Below the pieces are notes generated by a model. That model made no database searches and had not been told where the DNA came from. It saw only the letters and a list, made by a program, of their open reading frames with translations. 6,641 nucleotides of DNA, taken from contig CABVAD010000067.1 in NCBI GenBank assembly GCA_902496265.1, positions 1-6,641 on the forward strand. The letters run 5' to 3'. The DNA is from an uncultured Oscillospiraceae bacterium. Its GTDB lineage: Bacteria > Bacillota > Clostridia > Oscillospirales > Acutalibacteraceae. Of the stretch, positions 1 through 4,753 are shown one piece after another (the stretch's first letter is position 1; each line of letters begins with the position of its first letter). A program made the position numbers and the translations under genes.

Positions 1-2
1 AC

Positions 3-9
3 CATAAAA
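3..9 (+). promoter_or_regulatory. Possible forespore-type (SigF/SigG) -10 element upstream of gpr
   Basis: CATAAAA matches 6 of 7 positions of the SigG -10 consensus CATAMTA and lies in an AT-rich leader about 34 bases before the gpr ribosome binding site. The B. subtilis gpr gene is read by SigF and SigG, so such an element is expected here. The matching -35 would fall before the window start and cannot be checked. In AT-rich DNA a 7-base match is weak evidence. Confidence 0.25.
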
Positions 10-33
10 CTAAATTTTTTTCAACTTTTTTAA

Positions 34-948
34 CTCAAAAAAGGGGATTATTTTTTACAAAACGGGAAAACTTATAAAAAAAGAAGGGAAGCGGTTAAAA
101 CGGCGGTAAGAACCGACCTGGCTATTGAACTCGGCGGCGGGGAAAACGGGAATATAAACGGGATTGAAAAGGAATTTAAAGAGGACGGAGATATTAAAAT
201 TTCAACCGTAAGGGTTACCTCAAAGGAGGGGGAAAGGGCGATTAACCGTCCTGTCGGGCGGTATATCACGGTCGAATTTCCTCCGATTTATAAAATCAGC
301 GATTACAGCACCCTTAAAAACGCGGTTATAAAGTCTCTTGAAGCCCTTTTGCCCGGAAAAAAGGAAAATCTGTTGATTGCGGGGCTCGGAAATACCGATA
401 TAACCCCCGACGCGGTAGGACCGCTTACAGTTAAGCATATTCTGGCTACCAGACATATTTCGGGGCAGTTTGCCGAAAGCATAGGGCTTAAGGGGCTTAA
501 AAGCGTTTCGGTTATAGCGCCCGGAGTTTTAGGACAAACGGGGATAGAGACAACCGAGCTTATAAAATGCGCGATAGCCGCGGTAAAACCCGACGCGGTG
601 ATAGTAATAGACGCCCTTGCGGCTATGAGCGCCGAGAGACTTTTTAAGACCGTACAGCTTTGCGACACGGGTATTTCGCCCGGCTCGGGCGTAAAAAATG
701 CAAGGCAGGAAATAAGCGGAAAAACCCTTGGTATACCCGTCATAGCGATCGGCGTGCCGACCGTAACCGACGCGGATTCGTTAGCCTATGAGCTTACGGG
801 AAAAGAACCCGAAAAAAGCTGTGATATGTTTGTGACCCCGAAGGAGGTTGACCTTCTTTGTGACAGAATAAGCGAGATACTCTCCTCAGCACTTAACCGC
901 TTTTTACAGCCTGAAATTGAAGAGGATATAATATCTCAATTGGTATAA
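34..948 (+). CDS. gpr: Germination protease Gpr (spore endopeptidase), 5' end unresolved
   Basis: Gpr cleaves the small acid-soluble proteins (SASPs) that coat spore DNA, freeing amino acids at germination. It is made in the forespore as a zymogen that self-processes. Seen here: the N-terminal family signature RTDLAIE at 109-129; the motif GLGNTDITPDAVGP, whose TPDA aspartate is at 409-411; and VIVIDALAA, whose aspartate is at 610-612. By motif these match the catalytic aspartate pair of peptidase family A25 (Asp127 and Asp193 in B. megaterium, from memory). Their spacing of 67 residues is close to the expected 66. The open frame runs from just after an in-frame stop at 31-33 and gives up to 304 residues, normal for clostridial Gpr. 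No ATG, GTG or TTG precedes the signature. The first usable start, TTG at 349, would delete the conserved N-terminus and is unlikely to be real. The start may be non-canonical, or altered by mutation or sequence error. The identity is secure; the 5' boundary is not. Confidence 0.92.
   Translation, partial: LKKGDYFLQNGKTYKKRREAVKTAVRTDLAIELGGGENGNINGIEKEFKEDGDIKISTVRVTSKEGERAINRPVGRYITVEFPPIYKISDYSTLKNAVIKSLEALLPGKKENLLIAGLGNTDITPDAVGPLTVKHILATRHISGQFAESIGLKGLKSVSVIAPGVLGQTGIETTELIKCAIAAVKPDAVIVIDALAAMSAERLFKTVQLCDTGISPGSGVKNARQEISGKTLGIPVIAIGVPTVTDADSLAYELTGKEPEKSCDMFVTPKEVDLLCDRISEILSSALNRFLQPEIEEDIISQLV
43..47 (+). promoter_or_regulatory. Likely ribosome binding site of gpr
   Basis: GGGGA, preceded by six A's (37-42), is the only purine-rich Shine-Dalgarno-like stretch before the conserved gpr N-terminus with reasonable spacing. 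An initiation codon would be expected around 53-58. In the gpr frame the codons there are TTT (52-54) and TTA (55-57), neither a normal start. A one-base difference at 57 would make TTG. The site therefore points to where translation should begin without explaining how. Confidence 0.45.
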
Positions 949-971
949 CCCCGCCGACGAAAGCATAAAAT
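942..971 (+). promoter_or_regulatory. SigE-like promoter in the gpr-spoIIP gap
   Basis: The -10 candidate CATAAAAT (964-971) matches 7 of 8 positions of the mother-cell SigE consensus CATACANT. A -35-like GTATAAC (943-949) contains the ATA core and overlaps the gpr stop codon (946-948). The 14-base spacer fits SigE. Transcription would start near 977-981, giving a very short leader to the spoIIP ATG. In B. subtilis, spoIIP is expressed from its own SigE promoter in the same interval (from memory of the literature), so the position agrees with known biology. The same bases could also be read as a SigG-type GTATA/CATAAAA pair with a slightly short 16-base spacer. Confidence 0.55.
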
Positions 972-980
972 ATTTGTGTG

Positions 981-985
981 GGAGG
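981..985 (+). promoter_or_regulatory. Ribosome binding site that fixes the spoIIP start
   Basis: A perfect GGAGG sits 7 bases before the ATG at 993. An in-frame GTG at 978 would extend the protein by five residues, but the Shine-Dalgarno sequence would then lie inside the coding region with nothing suitable upstream of the GTG. The ATG at 993 is therefore preferred. Confidence 0.85.
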
Positions 986-992
986 CGGGAAA

Positions 993-2027
993 ATGCGGAA
1001 AAACTCGGGAATAGCGCGGCTTGTCTGTGTCTTTGCAATATGTATCGCGCTTATCGGCTATAACGCTTACAGCTTCTGCTTCAAGGGCAGATCCGCAAAA
1101 AACGTCTTTACACAGGCTTCGGTTAATGAGGAAACGGCTTTAACGGAAGAAACGCCCGAGGCAAAAACCGAAAGCGGGGAGACCTCTTCGGCGGAAGAAA
1201 GTACCGAGAGCGCGCCTGCAAGCACCGACGGAAGCGTTAAAGGAAAGGTTATAAGCAGATATATTTCCCCCTATAACGCGGGGCTTTCCTATAACGGGGT
1301 CTATATGAAAAACAGCACCGATCTTGAAATAAATATCAAGGAGCTGTTAAGCTCATCCATAGGCTTTAAAATCGCAAAAAACAACAGTCCGCAGGTGCTT
1401 ATCGTCCACACCCACACAACAGAGACATATATGACCGAGGAGGCGGATTACTACACCTCCGCGTTTTCTTCCCGCACGCGGGACGCTCAGAAAAATATGG
1501 TAAGCGTGGGCAATATTGTCGCGGATAAGCTTAATAACGCGGGAATAAAGACCCTGCACGACGCAACAGAGCACGATTACCCCAATTATACAGGCAGTTA
1601 TTCCCGCGCGGCAAAGACGATAAACAGCTATTTAAAAAAATATCCCACAATAAAAATAGTGCTCGACCTCCACCGAGACGCCGTAAGCTCGGGAAATAGC
1701 GATAAGGTAAAGTTAGTAACCGAAATAAACGGCAAAAAGGCGGCTCAGGTGATGCTGGTTATGGGGTCGCAGAGCGGCAGCGTTACCAATTTTCCTAAAT
1801 GGAAGGAAAATTTAAAGCTGGCGGTAAGATTACAGCAGAAAATCGAGCAAAAATATCCGACCCTCGCCCGCCCCTTAAGCCTGATGCCGAAAAATTATAA
1901 TGAAAGCCTTACGACAGGCTCGCTTTTAATAGAGTTCGGTACCGACGCGAACACCCTTGCCGAGGCGCACTATTCAGCCGAGCTTGTAGGAGAAGCGATA
2001 GCGGAGCTGTTAGGGGAGCTTACATAA
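993..2027 (+). CDS. spoIIP: Stage II sporulation protein P (SpoIIP), engulfment peptidoglycan hydrolase
   Basis: SpoIIP is a membrane-anchored cell-wall amidase and endopeptidase. With SpoIID and SpoIIM it thins septal peptidoglycan and drives the mother-cell membrane around the forespore. Seen here, numbered from the ATG at 993 (344 residues): a short basic N-terminus; one hydrophobic segment at about 8-27 that acts as a signal anchor; a Ser/Thr/Glu-rich linker at about 42-80; then the catalytic domain from about 85 to the end. Candidate zinc and catalytic residues are in IVHTHTTET (His139, His141, Glu144), VLDLHRDA (His227) and LLIEFGTDAN (Glu314), the usual SpoIIP pattern. Length is typical. 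It follows gpr by 44 bases, as in many endospore formers, and probably has its own SigE-type promoter in that gap. Nothing looks truncated. Which of His139 and His141 binds zinc cannot be told from sequence alone. Confidence 0.95.
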   Translation: MRKNSGIARLVCVFAICIALIGYNAYSFCFKGRSAKNVFTQASVNEETALTEETPEAKTESGETSSAEESTESAPASTDGSVKGKVISRYISPYNAGLSYNGVYMKNSTDLEINIKELLSSSIGFKIAKNNSPQVLIVHTHTTETYMTEEADYYTSAFSSRTRDAQKNMVSVGNIVADKLNNAGIKTLHDATEHDYPNYTGSYSRAAKTINSYLKKYPTIKIVLDLHRDAVSSGNSDKVKLVTEINGKKAAQVMLVMGSQSGSVTNFPKWKENLKLAVRLQQKIEQKYPTLARPLSLMPKNYNESLTTGSLLIEFGTDANTLAEAHYSAELVGEAIAELLGELT

Positions 2028-2032
2028 AAATT

Positions 2033-2038
2033 AAGGGA
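2033..2038 (+). promoter_or_regulatory. Ribosome binding site of the small membrane protein
   Basis: AAGGGA lies directly against a first ATG at 2039, too close to serve it, but 9 bases before a second in-frame ATG at 2048. This favours the downstream start. Confidence 0.6.
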
Positions 2039-2047
2039 ATGAAAAAA

Positions 2048-2236
2048 ATGAAAGCCTTTTTTAAATCTTTTTATATTTCCGCCGTTATTGCCCTCTGCCT
2101 TTTTATAGGTATTTACGGAACGGCGAAGGCATATGAAAATATGCGGCTTGTAGGCTTCGGCGAATACAAAAAAGCCGTCCAATTAGACGGCAAGGGTTTA
2201 AGAATACTCGATTTTGAAATTGAGCTTTTTAAATGA
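2048..2236 (+). CDS. Small single-pass membrane protein of unknown function downstream of spoIIP
   Basis: I do not recognise a named family. The 62-residue product has a short basic and aromatic N-terminus, one hydrophobic segment at about residues 9-26, and a polar tail with KAYENMRLVGFGEYKKA followed by LRILDFEIEL, probably outside the cytoplasm. It begins 20 bases after the spoIIP stop with its own AAGGGA site, so it is likely co-transcribed with spoIIP. B. subtilis has a small membrane protein gene, yqxA, at the same position after gpr-spoIIP; this may be a positional counterpart, but I cannot show homology. A sporulation or envelope role is inferred from context only. The coding sequence contains the intrinsic terminator of the opposite-strand operon (codons 43-48 form the hairpin) and overlaps the end of that operon's last gene by 8 bases. 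An in-frame ATG at 2039 would add three residues. Confidence 0.7.
   Translation: MKAFFKSFYISAVIALCLFIGIYGTAKAYENMRLVGFGEYKKAVQLDGKGLRILDFEIELFK
2168..2191 (-). terminator. Intrinsic terminator of the - strand radical SAM operon
   Basis: On the - strand, GCCGTC (2191-2186) and GACGGC (2179-2174) form a perfect 6-bp stem, five of whose pairs are G-C, around a 6-base loop. It is followed directly by six T's (2173-2168). It begins 38 bases past the stop codon of the DUF2344 gene, where the operon should end. In the + direction the hairpin is preceded by A's and followed by AAGGG, so it should not terminate + strand transcripts. Confidence 0.75.
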
Positions 2237-2873
2237 ACGGTTTTATATCTTTATCAAAAAGCATAAGGCGCTTGACTTTACAGAAAACGGGGGCGGTGCC
2301 GGTTTGTTCAAAAAAGGCGGAAAGCACAAGCGAGGGGTTTAAATTTCCCTCGTTGCCCGCGGTAAGGACAAGCAGAGCCTTATCCCCCTTAAACTCGGCG
2401 CTTTTAATTTTAGGAATAATGTCAAACTCTTTTATTCTGCCCTTTTTATCCTTTTTCTGACAGATTACCGACTCTTTCGACAAAAATTCCTTTAATTTTT
2501 CATAAGCAAAAGCGTTTTCGGGGTCGAAAGCAAGCTCATATTCGGCAAAGGCTATATCCGCCGTCGGCAAAATGGGATTGTTTGCCCGCAGAAATTCAAT
2601 CCCCTCGGGCGCGGCGGCGTTAAGCCTGTCAAGCGTTTCTTCAAGGGAAAAAGTATCGTCGGTAAGCCGAATATCCATAATCTCGTAAACGCCCTCAAAC
2701 CCCAAGGAGAGAGGCACGGCGTAGTTTATGTAGATATGGCGGTTAAAGCCCTCGGTGTACCAAACGGGGATTCCCGATTTTCTTATAACACGGGTCATAA
2801 GGCGGTTCATATCAAGGTGGGATACGAACTTCATTCTGCCCGTTTTGGTGTAAAAAATTCTAACGCTTTTCAA
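2229..2873 (-). CDS. TIGR03936/DUF2344 radical SAM-linked protein
   Basis: This 214-residue soluble protein belongs to the family that accompanies, or is fused to, TIGR03960 radical SAM proteins; its activity has not been established. Seen here: the family start VRIFYTKTGRMKFVSHLDMNR (residues 4-24), then a GIPVWYTEGFNRH block (34-46) and the following PLSLGFEGVYEIMDIRL region (54-70). These fit the family pattern of a HLD motif, a Y-x-x-GFN-x-H motif and a PL-x-LG motif. The C-terminal half is less distinctive. It starts with TTG, 14 bases inside the 3' end of the upstream TIGR03960 gene and after a strong GGGGAGGGAG site, which suggests translational coupling and a shared complex or pathway. 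In many bacteria the next gene is ribonuclease G (rng) followed by rplU; here the operon ends instead. Its last codons overlap the convergent + strand small gene. Family assignment is strong; the role is unknown. Confidence 0.92.
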   Translation of the reverse strand: MKSVRIFYTKTGRMKFVSHLDMNRLMTRVIRKSGIPVWYTEGFNRHIYINYAVPLSLGFEGVYEIMDIRLTDDTFSLEETLDRLNAAAPEGIEFLRANNPILPTADIAFAEYELAFDPENAFAYEKLKEFLSKESVICQKKDKKGRIKEFDIIPKIKSAEFKGDKALLVLTAGNEGNLNPSLVLSAFFEQTGTAPVFCKVKRLMLFDKDIKPFI

Positions 2874-4704
2874 AGCAGACTCCCTCCCCGTAGCAATTAG
2901 CTCCGCAGCCCGCGCATTTTTCGCGGCAGTTGGGCGTGGTTTGCGCCCTGTGCGCGCGCTCGTTTTCTAAAATCAGGAATTTCTTGGTCACGCCGTAATC
3001 AAGATGATCCCAAGGGTTGATTTCGGTGTATTCGCGTTTTCTTTCCGAGTAAAATTCGGGGGACAAACCGTTTTCAGCGAACGCCTCCTCCCAAAGCTCG
3101 GGCTTAAAGCACTCGTTCCAGCTGTCGAATTTACAGCCTTTTTTAAACGCGGACTCTATAACACTACCCAAACGTCGGTCGCCGCGGGCAAACGCCCCCT
3201 CTAAAAGACTGGTTGAGGAATCGTGCCAGCTTATATTAACACGGCGGTTTTTGTTTGAGTATTTGAGCACCGTCTGCCTGCGCTCAATCTCGTCCTTTCC
3301 TATCTGCGGCTCAAATTCAAAGGGAGTAAAGGGCTTGGGCACAAAGGTCGAAACGCTTATCGAAACCGAGGGGGACTTGCCTTTCGGTCTTTCGGGCAGA
3401 CTGTAGAAAAGGTCGATTATCCTTTGTCCTAAATCGGCAATACCTTTTAAATCCTCGTCGGACTCGGTCGGCAGACCCAACATAAAATAAAGCTTTACCG
3501 CGGTGTAGCCGCCCATAAAGGCGGTTTTGCAGGTGCGGAATATTTCCTCCTCGGTTACGTTCTTGTTAATAACGTCGCGGAGTCTCTGAGTGCCCGCCTC
3601 GGGCGCAAAGGTAAGCCCGCTTTTTCTGACGTGATTAATCTTGTCGAGCAGTTCCTTTGAAAAATTATCTACACGTAACGACGGCAGGGCAAGGCTGATT
3701 TCATCAGGCTCTGTCCAGCAGAGCATTTTATTAAGCAGCGGCTCTAACTCGGTGTAGTCGCTGGTGCTTAAGGAAGACAGGGAAATTTCGTCATACCCCG
3801 TGCTTTCGCACAGCGCCTTTGCCTGACGGTTTACCGTGTCGGCGCTTTTCTCCCTTACGGGACGGTAGATAAAGCCCGCCTGACAGAACCGACAGCCGCG
3901 TATACAGCCGCGGAAAATCTCCTGCACAGCGCGGTCGTGGACTATCTCTATAAAGGGGACTACAAACTTATCGGGATAAAACACCTTATCCATATCCTTT
4001 ATAATCCGCTTTTTGACGGTCTTCGGCGCGCCGTCCTTCGGCGTTACCGCATTTACCGTTCCGTCCGAATTATAGCTTACATCATAAAGCGAGGGAACAT
4101 AAACCCCCTCTATTTGCGCGGCGGCGCGGAGAAACTCCTCCTTACTGCCGCCCATTGCTTTAAATTCCTTGTAAAGGTCGATAACCTCCAAATCGACCTC
4201 CTCGCCCTCGCCTAAGAAAAAGAGGTCTACAAAGTCGGCAAGCGGTTCTGCATTGCAGCAACAGGGGCCGCCCGCCACAACAAGGGGAGATAAACCGTGT
4301 CTGTCCCCGCTTCTGAGCGGCAGTCCCGCAAGGTCGAGCATATTAAGCACATTGGTGTAGCACATTTCGTACTGCAGGGTAAAGCCTATAAAGTCAAAAT
4401 CCTTTATGCTGTCGCGGCTCTCAAGCGCGAAAAGCGGGATATTGTTTTCCCGCATTTTTTCCTCAAAGTCCGCCCACGGCGCAAAAACCCGCTCGCACCA
4501 GATGTCCTCGCGGCTGTTAAACTGAGAATAGAGTATCTTCATTCCAAGGTGGGACATACCAATCTCATATGTATCGGGAAAGCAGAAGGCAAACCGCACG
4601 TCCACCTTTTCCTTATCCTTAATAACGCTGTTTATCTCGCCGCCCGAGTACCGCCCGGGCTTCTGCACCGATAAAAGCAGTCTTTCAAATTCCTTTTCGT
4701 TCAT
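2860..4704 (-). CDS. TIGR03960 family radical SAM protein with B12-binding-like N-terminal region
   Basis: Members bind S-adenosylmethionine at a [4Fe-4S] cluster and probably carry out a radical modification; the substrate is unknown. The 614-residue protein has an N-terminal Rossmann-like region resembling cobalamin-binding domains at about 35-180, with FPDTYEIGMSHLG (42-54), VVAGGPCCCNAEP (142-154) and FLGEGEE (163-169). The radical SAM core runs from about 255 to 490. Its cluster motif is CIRGCRFC, with Cys267, Cys271 and Cys274 (CxxxCxxC). A C-terminal part ends in five cysteines (593, 597, 600, 604, 610) that could bind a second metal site. I see no DxHxxG motif, so classical base-off cobalamin binding is not supported. 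Length is normal for the unfused form. The start ATG has GAGG five bases upstream. It lies 47 bases after ygiQ and overlaps the DUF2344 gene by 14 bases, consistent with one operon. Confidence 0.95.
   Translation of the reverse strand: MNEKEFERLLLSVQKPGRYSGGEINSVIKDKEKVDVRFAFCFPDTYEIGMSHLGMKILYSQFNSREDIWCERVFAPWADFEEKMRENNIPLFALESRDSIKDFDFIGFTLQYEMCYTNVLNMLDLAGLPLRSGDRHGLSPLVVAGGPCCCNAEPLADFVDLFFLGEGEEVDLEVIDLYKEFKAMGGSKEEFLRAAAQIEGVYVPSLYDVSYNSDGTVNAVTPKDGAPKTVKKRIIKDMDKVFYPDKFVVPFIEIVHDRAVQEIFRGCIRGCRFCQAGFIYRPVREKSADTVNRQAKALCESTGYDEISLSSLSTSDYTELEPLLNKMLCWTEPDEISLALPSLRVDNFSKELLDKINHVRKSGLTFAPEAGTQRLRDVINKNVTEEEIFRTCKTAFMGGYTAVKLYFMLGLPTESDEDLKGIADLGQRIIDLFYSLPERPKGKSPSVSISVSTFVPKPFTPFEFEPQIGKDEIERRQTVLKYSNKNRRVNISWHDSSTSLLEGAFARGDRRLGSVIESAFKKGCKFDSWNECFKPELWEEAFAENGLSPEFYSERKREYTEINPWDHLDYGVTKKFLILENERAHRAQTTPNCREKCAGCGANCYGEGVCFEKR
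2880..2889 (-). promoter_or_regulatory. Strong ribosome binding site supporting a TTG start
   Basis: Read on the - strand, GGGGAGGGAG (2889-2880) lies 6 bases before the TTG at 2873-2871. It is inside the last codons of the TIGR03960 gene. No ATG or GTG in the right frame fits the family's N-terminus better, so the TTG is accepted as the real start. Confidence 0.75.
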
Positions 4705-4718
4705 AGTGACCTCGCAAG

Positions 4719-4753
4719 TTAGATGTTAGATATTAGATATTAGACGTTAGATT
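4719..4753. repeat. Five tandem 7-bp repeats (TTAGAYN) between ygiQ and the TIGR03960 gene
   Basis: The + strand reads TTAGATG, TTAGATA, TTAGATA, TTAGACG, TTAGATT in direct succession, five units filling 35 of the 47 intergenic bases. The last unit runs into the ygiQ stop codon (4754-4752 on the - strand). In the direction of transcription each unit reads (N)RTCTAA or a close variant and carries one TAA. Because 7 is not a multiple of 3, successive TAAs fall in successive frames and close all three. The array ends before the GAGG ribosome binding site at 4713-4710. Origin and role are unknown. It could be a slippage-prone microsatellite or a spacer that blocks translational read-through. Confidence 0.85.

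Noticed and set aside
74..84. Slippery A AAA AAA heptamer (76-82) that could feed a -1 frameshift into the gpr frame
   Set aside because: The shift would be mechanically possible, but the upstream frame also lacks ATG, GTG or TTG and shows no Gpr-like sequence, so it does not solve the missing start.
349..351. TTG as the start of gpr
   Set aside because: It would remove the conserved RTDLAIE block and about 80 coding-like residues, and it has no good ribosome binding site.
303..743. 146-codon open frame on the - strand opposite gpr
   Set aside because: It lies wholly antisense to the conserved Gpr catalytic region, has no recognisable family, and is explained by the codon pattern of the real gene.
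978..980. GTG as the start of spoIIP
   Set aside because: The strong GGAGG would lie inside the coding region, whereas it is ideally spaced for the ATG at 993.
2331..2352. CGAGGG/CCCTCG inverted repeat as a + strand terminator after the sporulation genes
   Set aside because: It lies inside the DUF2344 gene and is followed by only two T's, so it lacks the U-tract of an intrinsic terminator.
3937..4674. Two + strand open frames (92 and 125 codons) opposite the TIGR03960 gene
   Set aside because: Both are antisense shadows of a well-conserved gene; neither shows a known domain or a convincing ribosome binding site.
4719..4753. Repeat array as a CRISPR
   Set aside because: The units are 7 bp and directly adjacent with no spacers, and no cas gene is present.
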